A model generated the notes under the pieces. The model ran no database searches. It was given only the letters and a program-made list of their open reading frames with translations, and had not been told where the DNA came from. A stretch of 64,000 bases of DNA. Source: Sinohyriopsis cumingii (Eukaryota > Mollusca > Bivalvia > Unionida > Unionidae). Positions 47,326 to 58,719 of the stretch are shown here, in pieces. The position numbers and the translations under genes are program-made. The stretch lies in NCBI GenBank assembly GCA_028554795.2, contig CM068827.1:75403244-75467243 (forward strand), written 5' to 3'. Within the stretch, counting starts at the first letter, position 1, and each line of letters starts with the position of its first letter.

Positions 47326-48429
47326 GCTTGAACCTTCGAAAAGCAGCAATTTAACAGATTTTCTACTAACAAATCGACTAAAATCAATGAAAAACGACGA
47401 ATTTTTGGCTAAATTTAATCAGAATTGCAGATTCTTATAATAAAATCAGCATCATAAATAAATATTATTATCAGAATAAAATATTATTTTCAGACTCAGA
47501 ATTAATATTATTATCAGAAGAAATTTTATAATATAATCCAAAAAAATATTATTATCAGAATTTTAAAAAATCTTATTCTTCACTGATTTTTGAATTTGTT
47601 GGGATAAATGTTACTAAAAATAATAACAAAAGGACTGATTTCATAATTTGTTGTGGTAAATGATACAAAAAATAATAATTATAGGGCTGAATGAGAATAA
47701 ATAGTATTATCAGAAATAAATTTCAGTCAGGATAAATATCAGAAATGAAAATGAATGAATATTATTATCTTGTGATTGTTTTCATTTCATATTCCGTTAC
47801 CCAAGACAAAGCTGAAACGCCCGCTGTTGCCATAAATTTCGCTTTCACAGTCACTAACACTGCTTTTATTTTCACGATCAAACGTAATCTTTCTCAATTG
47901 TTGCACACGTGTATTAATAATATTTTTTGTTTCGTATTCATGAGATAATTCTGATCTAATATTTTGAATTGCGCGCGAGAGAGATACAAATTTCTCAACT
48001 TTGACTGTCACCTAGGATTGAAACATAGATTGGTGTATCAGCTTAATGAATCTCTCTTCTGCTGGTAGTCTATGTCTATATCGATACCTTTCTTCAAAGT
48101 TTCGGTGTTGTAATAACTAAGAATCATAAATAATTGTCACAGGATTTCATTTCATAGTTCTTTATATTACAAATATGTATTTAAAATGTAATTTTTAACA
48201 AATAAAATTAAACCGTAGCATGATGAGCGGTTATCGTTCATGAGGTCCCTTCATATTTGCTATTGTTCCTTTCCATAGGATCTTTCTTGGCACCTCACGA
48301 GGCTTTTTTTTTTTGCTGACATTCTTTCTTGTCTTAATTATAATATGGAAGAATGTGAGTGATTATCGATAAACGGACCATTACCAGATTTTGACCTGAC
48401 TGGATTGGCTTGTATCGGGTCATTTAAGT

Positions 48430-50219
48430 TTGCTAAAAATCTTCATCTAATTTGTTATGTCTGGTTTGGCAAACATTTTTCAGAAAAAAATGTGGGCACC
48501 AACAATATTATTATGGTATATGCTTGATGTAAAAATACTACTATTGTTAACAGTAAGTGAAGAAATTATATCATATAGTCCGCAAAAACAAGTTTGGTTA
48601 CCACAGCAAAAGAAATATTTTGATGATGAAAATCCTGATATAACCGATTTTGAGAATAAAATCGCAAAAGATCTTGGCAGAAAAATAATTCGTAAATTTA
48701 CCCAAGGAGGATCATATGACCATAAACGACATTGTAGAGGATTAATTATAGATAATGCTTAAATAGATTTTATAATTACCGATACAACGAAGAGAAATAT
48801 GTTTATGAGTCGAGAAACAGTTTTCTTGCCAAATGGAACTATATTAGGTACAATTGTGAGTTATATTGATGGTGAATCACAACAGTTTACGCATTTAAGA
48901 TCACCAATACTTGTGTATGTTTCAATAAATTTATTATCGATGATAAACAGATTTTTTGAATTTGTCGTTAGAGTCGCTACATATTCATTTTATATCAATA
49001 AAAACCATGCATGATTGTTAGAGCAATTACATATAGGCGCTTATGCATTATGTGGCGAATGGAGAATAAAACAAGAAAAGATACTTCGTTATTCCTAATC
49101 TGCCGACGTTGAAATCAAATATATTTATTACAAAAATAATAAAATATCAAAATTATCATCAGCACCATCGGTATATGATCCTGTCGCCAGACATAAGACT
49201 GTTTATCTTAATGGATCGGGAATTTCTGTTAAAACAACACGTGTGATTGAGTTATTTCGTCGGTTCTTCAAAGTAAGCTGGTATCGTTGTTTTAACACCT
49301 ACACATAGACTCACCAAAGAAATGAACAAACGAGGAGTTAAATCTCATACTTATCACAGCTTCTTTCGATAGAAGGGAGATACATGGACTCCTGAACGAA
49401 TGTGTGAAAAATATATTCCTAAGATTATTATCTGGTATGAAATATGTACAGTGTCACTGGAGACATTAAAAATATTTCTTGATTCGTTGTTGACAAAAAA
49501 TACTGCTGTAATAATGTGTGGCGATCATGGTCAACCGCCACTTTTTGTTGGATTATCTCCACACGAAAGGCTGAGGAAATTTTTGATTATTATATAGAAA
49601 TACCTGATGATCATATAGCGCTTGATCCAGAATTAAAACACTTTAAGAAATTAATCAGACTACAATCAAACAAAATTCAGTGTGAAATAATGCATGAGAT
49701 TATTTCATACACTGTTATTAACAATTTTTGAAATTTATGGAGACCAGATGATTTGATATTTGCAAGTAGAAAGATAGCTCGTGATAAACTTCAACAACAA
49801 TTATTTTTGTTGCATAAGAAAATATTTCAAATCTACCCATACCATTGTGTTATCGACCAGCAGATACGCGACGACAAAATATTGAAGTTGATGTACCAGG
49901 ATCGTCAGAGAAACAAAATCTTGTTTTAAATGATATTGTTTTAATTCCTGTCATTGTGGCTGAGAGCGTGTTAACGATGGACAAAATTCCATAAACTCTA
50001 GGATATGCTATAATGATTCATTCTTCTCAAGGATTAACTATTTCTGATATTAATATTTGGATTGGTGACGATCGTATCGAATGGTCAAATTTAGTTTATC
50101 TCACAGTGTCTCGAGTCAGAAGAATATTTCAGCTGCGGAGGATTATTATTGACTTTACAGAAACTGCTGGTAATAGCGATAATGTTATTGATAATGATGT
50201 ACTAAGAAAAAGAATTTAG
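48430..50219 (+). pseudogene. Virus-like fossil: SF1 (Pif1-like) helicase remnant
   Basis: Plus-strand remnants carry a degenerate Walker A region near 49200-49255, a motif III-like MCGDHGQPP near 49515 and a C-terminal MIHSSQGLTISDINIWIGDD at 50013 with LVYLTVSRVRR near 50092 (motifs V and VI). The part before the helicase (48457-49010) is unidentified. SF1 helicases of this type are not standard Polinton genes. Broken in many places. Confidence 0.6.
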
Positions 50220-50279
50220 CTAGTTATAAACAATGCAACAAAAAAAAAATAAATAAACGTGACTTTAATCTCGATGTTG

Positions 50280-50540
50280 AATTTATCATGACGCTGAAGC
50301 AGCAGCTAAATAATCATTGTGCAAGCTGTAACACAGCAATGTTGTGGCAATATTCAAATAATAATCCAAGACAATTTACCGACGACAGAATTAATAGTAA
50401 TTTTGGTCACATACGAGAAAATCAGATGCTGACATGTTTTCAATGTAATCGACGTTGAGGCGCTAGTTCACAAACGTGAATGCGGTGGTAATTGTGTGTC
50501 TTCAGGAATTACTTGTAATTGCTTTCGTACAAATCCACGC
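50280..50540 (+). pseudogene. Virus-like fossil: Zn/HNH-like piece
   Basis: Plus-strand remnant with a paired-cysteine pattern (HCASCNTAM, then LTCFQCNRR), a PRQFTDDRIN block and a GH box (NFGHIRENQ). This arrangement recalls HNH-type zinc-binding domains. Decayed. Confidence 0.45.
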
Positions 50541-50689
50541 TGATGGGCAATTGAATCTAATCAGTAGATTGCAAGTCCACCCGTGGATCTTACCACGCTG
50601 GAAATTTTATGTATCGTAATACTCCAAACAGGATAAGTCGCTCTTTTTTTAACCACCATCAAGTTCACCAGGTTCGTATAAATATCTGA

Positions 50690-51080
50690 CAGTCACATTA
50701 TCTAGTACTGGTTGTTTTGAAAAGGAGTCATGCCGTTGTATTGGTATGGGTTTATTTTTGTGATTGCATTGTTAGGTTTCATAGAAATAGCACGAATAAT
50801 TTCATTATTTAACGCAGCTATCATACTTGGTAGTCTTAAAACCCACGCATGAGATCTCTTGTGTTTCTGAATTATTTCCTTTGCATACTGATATCCAAAC
50901 AATCTTTCAGCAAGTGTTCGATTAAATCGTTCAACAAATTCCTGATCGCGATGAATTGCGGTATGTCCTCGTCTGATTTTTGTCTTCGTCTGATTTTGAC
51001 GTTATGTTTTTTCATCAGAGATGATACTGCATCAAGAAATTCCTTGCCAGGACCAATGTAGCTGTTGCTACTGGTGGTAT
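50690..51080 (-). pseudogene. Virus-like fossil: Polinton-type integrase remnant
   Basis: Minus-strand remnant with YIGPGKEF near 51050, then LFGYQYAKEIIQKHKRSHAW and LPSMIAALNNEI at 50702-50902. 'FGYQYAKE...ALNNE' is characteristic of the integrases of Polinton/Maverick elements and their kin (rve core). Only the C-terminal part of the core is present. Broken. Confidence 0.65.
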
Positions 51081-51109
51081 GGTATTATGAATTTATACCT
51101 TCTTACTAG

Positions 51110-54100
51110 GTGTTCGCTTTATTTGGCTATCGTTATCTAGAGGGTGACTGGTCTCGGTATTGTTGTTGTAGAAATAATGACCATCTCATTAATCGTCCAT
51201 TTGTTAACTTGGCGAGTGGTTGGTGCTCAGTTTCTAAAATAAATTTTCGTACATACAGGTAACGTTGGAATTTAAATATCCCAAAGATAATTGCCAAACA
51301 TTCTTTCTCAGAGTCCGAATAATTGTATTCTGCAGTTGACAATTTCCTGCTATTGTATGTAACTGGGAATGTTTCCGTCATGCTCTTGTAGGACACACGG
51401 TACTAATTATACGGAAGAACTGTGAACCAGTCTAGAAATGGGTGAAGAAATGACAGAGTATTTACAGGTTTGGTGGTCCATAATTGGTTAATAATGAAAA
51501 TTAAAATTTTAGGAAAAATATCTTTTGAGAGCTTGTCCTATATGTAATGTAAAAAAAATATTGACAAATTTCTACTGATGCAATTTTAGCATTTTTACAG
51601 GCTTGACTCAGGAGTACTCAATACTGAAAGTAGCACCTGATTCATTTGGTGCAGAATCAATAACACGTGTTTCATGCACATGTATGTAAACAAATTGCCG
51701 CGGGTCATATGGTGTTCTCCACACATAAGCTTGCACCAAGGTTAGATGTGCACGAAAAATTATAGGTGTCATTATCAGCACCCATAAATTTTAAGTTATT
51801 GAATTTTGAATATGACAGTGTTTCCATATGTTTACCATTGGAGTGGAATTAGTACCGTGAGTCCTGTAATAGTACTGTCTATAAACATCTATCACAATCG
51901 TCAGTATGTAAAGCAAAATCTCGTTTCACATCAGGCAATTTCACTACTGCGTCTGACATCAGTCTGTCATTCAACGTCTGAAATGTTCGTTCACATGCGT
52001 CTGTCCATATAACGTTTGTTGGAGCCTTTTTCCGAGTCAAGTCAGTCAATGGGCTAGGAATAGAGCTGAAGTTAGCAACATATCGATGATAATACCCTGC
52101 CAGTCCCAAGAAAGATCGAACTTCCGTCTTAGTGGTCGGTCGTACTGCGTCCCTAAGTTGGTCGACCTTTGAACTATCTATGCTTATCGTATCTTTGCTG
52201 AGGGTATGACCTAGGTAGGTTAGTTTCCTAAACCCTACATGGCACTTAGATGATCTTGCGGTTAGTCCTGTTTGTCGAAGTTGCTTTAAACGTTTCTCAG
52301 CATAATGATATGATCGTCCCAAGTTGCTGTCGCTAAGAGTAAATTGTCCATGAAGTTTGAAACTCCGGTTCCCCGTAACGGTTCAAGCAATTTCCGCATT
52401 ATAGGTGTGAAGACGCTCGGCGCATTCTGGACCCCGAATGGCATGACTACCCACAGGTAGGTACCATCTGGAGTTGCGAAAACATGCTCTGCTCTGTCTT
52501 CATTTCAAACTGGAATTTGCTAGTATCTCTTTGACAGATCAATTTTCAAAAACTACTTTGTGTTGGTCACCCTGGCATATATGGACTCAGGATCAGGTAA
52601 CAGTTCCACCTGGAATTTCGTTATCCTGTTCAACTTCCTGTAATTGACGCAAAATCTGTGGGTACCGTCTTTCTTCTGTACCAACACAACAGGAGAGCTA
52701 TACGCCGACTCAGTTGGTCAATGGTTCTATAACTCTATAAATCTATCATAGCTTGAATTTTACTTCGGACAGTTTCTAATTTTGCATAGGGTAGCGGATA
52801 TGGTTTCAACTTCACTGGTTTCTCATCCAGTAACTTCAGGGTAAACTCCTCCAACTCCGTCTTGCCAGGTCGCTCTGTTAAGACAATTGAGAAGTCTTGG
52901 AGTAACGACTCCACTTCCTTACGTTGCTCTGATGTTAATGTCCCGTCAAGGACACGGTCAACGTAGGTTTCTTCCCTCGTCAAGGGACAACTAGGGAGTA
53001 CTTCCGCATCCCTCCGTTGTCGTCTGGTTCTTCAGCCACAACTGTAGCAACCACGAACTCTGTGGCTGTCTCTTTCGCAGTAACGTTTCTGGAGATTTAC
53101 GTGGTACAGCTTCTCCTTGTCTCCTACCTGGATACAGTAGTTCTGTTCACCCTTTATCTCTGTTACCACAAATGGTCCCCTCCAAGAGACTTGAAGTTTG
53201 TTGTGCTCTAATGGAAGCAACAACAATAACCTTGTCACCCACCTCGAAGTGACGTTCCTTTGTCCTGTTTCTTTCTGCCGCTGGCTTTATCGGACCTACT
53301 AGGTCCATCGCCACCCTCATGAAAGGTTTGTAAATCAGTGGGGTGGTTCCTAGTGGCACTGGGCGATGGGATGTCTTAGGTGCTACCCACTGACACTTGT
53401 CACACGACAAACAAAACCTCCGAACATCCTCTTACACACCTGGCCAGTAGAACTTCCTCGCTAACCTATATCTGGTCTTCGCCATATCTATGTGGCTTCC
53501 AAGTAGACCCTCATGTGCCACCCTAAGCACTTCTGCTCGCTTTGCTATGGGCACAACAACTTGTTTAAACATATCGGTCCCTTTCCTGGCATACCGGTAC
53601 AAAATAACGCGTTTCGACGTAAACTTCACCTCTCCGTCTGGCAATTTCCGTACGGACCCATCTTTTGCGTACCTGCGTACCTTGTTGAGAGACAAATCTT
53701 CCTCTTGAAGCTTCCTCAACTCACCATGTAGCAAATTGTCTATGGGCGAATTTGTGGGTCATAGAGGCATTGACCCTGACCTTCGCTTCATAGCCCTCGT
53801 TTCAACGGACCCCCCTTGTACAGGTATACACTTCATAGGGTTAGTCTGTGGCAACACATACCTACACCCTAATATTACATCATGAGACAGTCCCATCAAA
53901 CATGCTGCTTGAATTTGTCCCTTTACATACGGCGAATCAAGATCAATGTTAAGCTAACAACTGGGAGCTTATCTTTCGTCCGGTTAGAAAACTGAACTTC
54001 AACCGTCTCGCCTGTGTAATCTCCAGGCTTGACATATCTACTATCTACCAAGACCGGATAACTACAGATGGTATCATATAGCACAGTTGCCATCTCACCA

Positions 54101-54460
54101 TTAACTGTAGCTACCGCTGTGTTAGTCAACTCCACTGTTTTCTGTTTCTTAACAGTATTCGGAGTCGCCAAATTAATCGTTGTCGGACGACACTTCCTAA
54201 ATCCTCAACAACATGGCCAGGTCTGTTGCAGCCGTAACACACAAGCTCACATTTCCTCCCCATGGTAATGTTCTATGCCCCCCTGAGTCTTCCCTGACCC
54301 ATGGAAATGTCCTTGCCTGGGATTTTTGGCTCCTGGCCTCCCACCATTCTCACCATTCCTTCTTTGGGGCGCCACCTCAGTGGTCTTTCTATGCTCACCA
54401 ATACCAGGTCGGTCCCTGCCATCCCAGGTGTCAATCCAGACCTCGCCTGATCCAGTGAAT
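51110..54460 (-). mobile_element. Fossil Ty3/Gypsy element, Gmr1-type gene order
   Basis: Minus-strand order from high to low coordinate: Gag zinc knuckle (CYGCNRPGH, about 54230), protease-like region (53.92-54.17 kb), integrase zinc domain (LRVAHEGLLGSHIDMAKT, 53.4-53.7 kb), integrase core fragment (FMRVAMDLVGPI, about 53.3 kb), integrase C-terminal SH3/chromo-like part (about 53.1 kb), linker with KLKPYPLPYAK (about 52.8 kb), reverse transcriptase C-terminal part (LTYLGHTLSKD, FLGLAGYYHRY, 51.9-52.3 kb), RNase H (VTYNSRKLSTAE, 51.1-51.4 kb). Integrase lies before RT, the order of Gmr1-type elements. Both LTRs appear to be missing; the copy is broken and truncated at both sides. Confidence 0.8.
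51391..51860. mobile_element. 470-bp MITE nested in the Gypsy fossil
   Basis: Perfect 13-bp inverted repeat CACGGTACTAATT / AATTAGTACCGTG lies near both ends, extending imperfectly outwards. Flanks CTCTTGTA and GTCCTGTA look like an imperfect 8-bp target duplication, suggesting a hAT-type MITE. It separates the RNase H from the reverse transcriptase of the Gypsy copy. Confidence 0.65.
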
Positions 54461-54467
54461 CATGTAA

Positions 54468-54923
54468 TTAACAGGCAGAGGAAAAGGAGATGGAGGTGAT
54501 GGGAGAAGAAGAAACGACCCAGACAAACAACAGTTTCTAGATATAGGGCTGCAGGAAGCATTAGAAGACAAGAAGGCCAGCCACTTCATTAATACTCTAA
54601 AATATATAATGTGGCAGTCGTTTAAGTCACATAAATCAAAATCTAAGCTGTGGCAATTCGTAGTCCACATTGTGAGTCATAACTATGGTAACGCTTACCA
54701 AAATCACCCCATGGCAAGTCTGATTGAGGTAGCCAAACAGCTGTCGGAGAAACATGAGCTAGGCCCATTTCCGGAACAAAAGTTTATTGTGCCAAGTGCA
54801 GCAGGCTGTGTAGATGATGTCTGCAGCAGAAAATATAGTATGCACCATTGTAAAACATCCCTTTTTAGGGATACTATCAAATCGCTCAAGTGTTTTCATT
54901 TTGGTCTCGAAAACCCATTTTGA
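54468..54923 (+). CDS. Unidentified 151-codon open frame
   Basis: Open from just after a stop at 54465 to the stop at 54921. It starts with a Gly/Asp/Arg-rich segment, then LQEALEDKKASHFINTLKYI, an HNYGNAYQNHPMASL block, and PFPEQKFIVPSAAGCVDDVC. An ATTAACAG/G acceptor-like site lies at 54473, and the first in-frame ATG is at 54609. The composition looks like real protein, but no family is recognised. It adjoins the Gypsy fossil, so it may be host exon, flank of another element or transposon. Confidence 0.35.
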   Translation, partial: LTGRGKGDGGDGRRRNDPDKQQFLDIGLQEALEDKKASHFINTLKYIMWQSFKSHKSKSKLWQFVVHIVSHNYGNAYQNHPMASLIEVAKQLSEKHELGPFPEQKFIVPSAAGCVDDVCSRKYSMHHCKTSLFRDTIKSLKCFHFGLENPF

Positions 54924-54929
54924 CTAAAC

Positions 54930-57040
54930 CTTCTAATTTTTTAAATTTAATAATTGTGATCACCTTTCTAAATTTACTCTATAGCATTGTACGCCTGATT
55001 AAGACCACTAAAACATTAGGGCTACTTCAGCCCAGTTTTGGATTAAATTTCATTTTTCATCACCTATAAAGTACACTATGTACACAAAATTGTTCATCAA
55101 AATTGTGCTGGATAGGAAAGTTATACAAAACTGCAAATCTTGACCCTAATTACAAGTGTGGCTAACACTGAAGTTGGTGTTAGGTTAGCCCAAATTAAAT
55201 AACTGGCCAGAATGTGATCAATAGCAAATCCATGGCATTTCTCATGGTTGGTGCCCCTGGCCAGACTACTTACCCCCTCCCCGCGTCCTGACATGCCTGT
55301 TTGGGATAATGGTAGACATTAAAATGTCCAGTGCTTGCCTTCCACTTGACAGTTAATTAAGAAAAATGCCTGTATGTGGTAAAGTGTCAAGTGGCAGCAC
55401 TTGCTTGCCTACCACTTAAGATATTGTGAAGCCTGCCATGAAGGCATTAAATAGTCACACAAGGCTGATTGACCATACACATCTTTAATCCATGAAAAGA
55501 AGGAAAGCAGTCTTGTCACACTGTCAATCTGATCACCCCAAACAGGTCCAAGGGGCAAACTAGACACAAATTTATGCCATCTGAACACATGGAGATGTTC
55601 ATGTTCCCAACTTCAGAGGTTTACCCTCAGCCCTTTTAAGGGCACATAAAGAATTGCCTCAAATGCCTAATGTTGTTTCAGAGAGGTTGTGCTGGCGTTA
55701 GAACCAACTTGACCTTGGGATGAAGTTGTGTGTAAAGATTCATGGCAATCCTCCAATTAGTTCAGGAGAGGTAGCAATAGCAACTTTGTGATACAGGATA
55801 TACAGATGATGGACGATAGGTAATTCCAAAAGTTCTTATGGTCAATGACCAGTAGATATAAATATATGAAGAGTAAAGCATCTTTGCTAGCCAAGGTTTT
55901 GATATGATAACCCTATCTACACCTCGGCAGATCAAACAGATATTTTAGTGCTTTGTCTAAGTGACATCTATTAGATTTCATGAGTTGCCTCCCTTAGTAT
56001 GTAATGTCAACTAACCAATTGCATTTAACAGAGGTACAATGTAAATGTCAGAAATGGTGGAAACAATTTACTTTAAAAAGATACTTTTGAAGTTTTACAT
56101 TGAAAGAATGACATCGTACCGGACAGAAGCCATTATAGGTATATTTGAGTGAAAAGTACTTGTACAAACACTGACCAGCAGTGGAAAATTGCTTATTTAT
56201 CAATCCATTCAAGTTGTGTGCTGCCCTTGTCTCAATCACGTAGGAACAGTGTTCAAATCTGAACAACTTAATTTTGATTGGATGCAGTGGAATCATTAAT
56301 GTGCACATCTTCAGAATATGATAATATGTATCACATTTCAAAGCAATCCTTCAAAAACTTAGATTATTCATTAACAAGATTCTTTAAAAAAAAACACATC
56401 CAGACAAGTAAAAAAAGACAGTAACTTTAACAAAAAGTGCAGGAGTACAGTGATTGGTCTACATGTGATTCTACATTTTATGACCATAACAAGCACCAAG
56501 TTTCACAGCAGTCCATGAAAAACTACAAGAATAGTTGCTCTAACAAGATTTGGGATGGACAGATGGACATAGACAATACCATTGCCTCTAAGATATGGTG
56601 GTAATGTATACTAAAAACAAGGTATCATGCCTTATGCTTTTGTAGGAAATATATCATCACCATTTGTCTATGTTATCATTTCATATTTTCTAACAGGGCA
56701 TCACGCCTTGTAAATCAGTAGTGATATTTTTATTTCATGAAACTATGTTATCTATCAGCATAGGAAAAGCAAAAATATATCTAAATGGGGGTGGGGACAT
56801 CTATTATTTTATTTTTTAGTCATCCATTTTTTTTTTAATTTTGGGATCTAATAAAGGTTTCAATCCCAATCCCAACATGAGGCATATTTCCATTATTTTA
56901 ACCAAAAAAGTCAGTCCTATTTGAGATGTCAAAACTGACACCAACCACAGCATGTAACCTGATCATGCTATACAGTAAATATGGAAACAACTGATACATA
57001 GTCCTAGTTCTAGTTTTCATAGCAATTGGAAAACTCCCAC
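54930..57040. other. Intergenic or intronic, no gene seen
   Basis: Moderately AT-rich with scattered phrases such as CATGGCAATCCTCC and CACAGCAGTCCATGAAAAAC, which look like pieces of an old dispersed repeat. No supported exon. Confidence 0.5.
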
Positions 57041-57041
57041 T

Positions 57042-57180
57042 CTACTTCATTAATATGCCGTTTTCTAAATTCCATGCAAACCAGGCACCACATAAAAAAT
57101 CTTGAGAAGATTCTTGATATGAACAAAGGAATACTGAGTGATGCCAGGCAGTGTGCATAATATCTACCAGTATAGATGAC
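57042..57180 (-). CDS. Candidate terminal exon, unidentified
   Basis: A good acceptor (TGTATTTCAG/GTCATC) precedes two open frames. Entered with one base, it reads SSILVDIMHTAWHHSVFLCS and ends CGAWFAWNLENGILMK then stop; in the other frame it reads VIYTGRYYAHCLASLS and runs to 57010. Neither is recognised. Confidence 0.25.
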
Positions 57181-57249
57181 CTGAAATACAGTGTATTTTG
57201 AATACTGATGAACATGAGAGTTTTCAATTAATATTTCTGGCATGAAAAT

Positions 57250-58550
57250 ATTATTTATGAAAATAAGTTATGATTTTAGGATAATAATTATAAAAATTCA
57301 GAAAATGATGCTTACCATGTGCAAACACTATACAATCATCAGTAAAACTAAATCCAAATAACAGTTTATTAGCATTTAGAATTGACTCACATGGACTGAT
57401 CGACTAACTTATTAATTGGGGTTTATCAACATATGAACGCATGAAAGGTAATATCAAGCCTTAGGAACAAGAAACACATTATGCCTGGTAAAAAAAAGAA
57501 AAACAACTCAGAAGAAGAGAAAAACTGTTTATTACACTTACTGAAAGTATATCAGCTAAGAGGAGTTCCTATGTGATCATCAATTTCGATCTGCTTGCTG
57601 TTGACTACTTGCAGCTAAATTTACTGTGCATATAATAAACATGCAGAAGTAATCATTCATAGAGAAGTAATTATAGGTTACTGCATATGTATGGGAAATT
57701 ATGAATGAGTTTTTTGGATGGAATACTGCACAACCTTGGGAGTGTAGCATATCCATTCGACAAAACGAGTTCATATTTTCCCATACAAATGCAGTAACCT
57801 TTTTATTATATGCTAATTTTTTTTATTATACCTAAGGCTTAATTATGTAAATAAAAATACATTACATGAAACAAAGTAACTGAATGTATGCCGTATTCCA
57901 AACTAAATACACAAGTGCAGATTCATCATTACATAACATTATTAATGCACAATAACTCCGCTCAGATAAATTTGAACTTAGTCGCACGCTAGATATAACT
58001 TTTGAAAGAAAATGGCGTTTTTGTCTACTTAAAACTGAAATTTGGATTCATACTGTGAATGAATGCGCATTGCAAAACTTTTCTATCTGATCTGGAATGA
58101 ATAGATTTTGGTATTTCTGTTGTGATTATGGACTGGATTCATCTGTGCAAATTGTACATGAAATAACACCGATTTGAAGCAGCGATGGAAAAGCGTGTTG
58201 ACATCTGCAAGTGTGGGAAAAATATGAAGTCTTTCAATTGCAATCATCAAAAAGACGCTATGGAATATAATATTTATTTCATTTTGAGTGCAGTAAAGAG
58301 GATGTAACTGCACTTGGAATATAGTTGAAATTACAGTACAATTTCAAAATGTGTAATCAAGCTCGAGAACCCATGACATGGCTCATGTAATTTGGATTTG
58401 CAGAACTAAGAAAGTACATTTTGAGGAAATTCAGGATGTAAAACTATAAGTATAATTTTGGCCATTCTTATTACCTGTTAAAGAAGACAGTTTTTGCCTT
58501 GTTACTTCCATGTTATTTGTAAGGACCCTGTCTGTTGTCTAGTGTAGAGC
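57250..58550. other. No gene seen
   Basis: AT-rich. A good donor (TTCA/GTAAGTG) at about 57541 on the minus strand could end a short exon, but all frames before it contain stops within about 70 bases. Confidence 0.4.
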
Positions 58551-58554
58551 TAGC

Positions 58555-58710
58555 CTAAATCCGAAACAATGTATGAAAAAGGTTAATGCAGAATGTGCCA
58601 AAGCAGCTGGTATGTGGCAGTCCATGAAACATCTGCTTTAGTTCATTCAGTTGGTTTACTTCATCCGCAGACAAATAAAATAAATCAAAAGTGATGGTGT
58701 CTGCGCCCAT
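58555..58710 (-). CDS. Small open frame, 51 codons, unidentified
   Basis: Begins MGADTITFDLFYLSADEVNQ with a fair start context (AAACAATGG) and continues LNELKQMFHGLPHTSCFG. It could be a first coding exon; GAA/GTAAAC after codon 18 is one possible donor. No family recognised. Confidence 0.25.
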   Translation of the reverse strand: MGADTITFDLFYLSADEVNQLNELKQMFHGLPHTSCFGTFCINLFHTLFRI

Positions 58711-58719
58711 TGTTTGTTT

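Larger units (their letters stand above)
44500..51080. mobile_element. Fossil virus-like element, Polinton/Maverick-related
   Basis: Decayed block with capsid/core-like fragments on the plus strand at 44.5-46.4 kb, a repeat-rich gap at 46.6-48.2 kb, an SF1 helicase remnant on the plus strand at 48.4-50.2 kb, a Zn/HNH-like piece to 50.5 kb, and a Polinton-type integrase remnant on the minus strand at 50.69-51.08 kb. The element is clearly broken, at many places; neither end was fixed and no terminal inverted repeats were recognised. Its right side abuts a Ty3/Gypsy fossil. Family assignment rests on the integrase and on the adenovirus-like core fragment; the helicase is not a standard Polinton gene. 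Confidence 0.6.
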
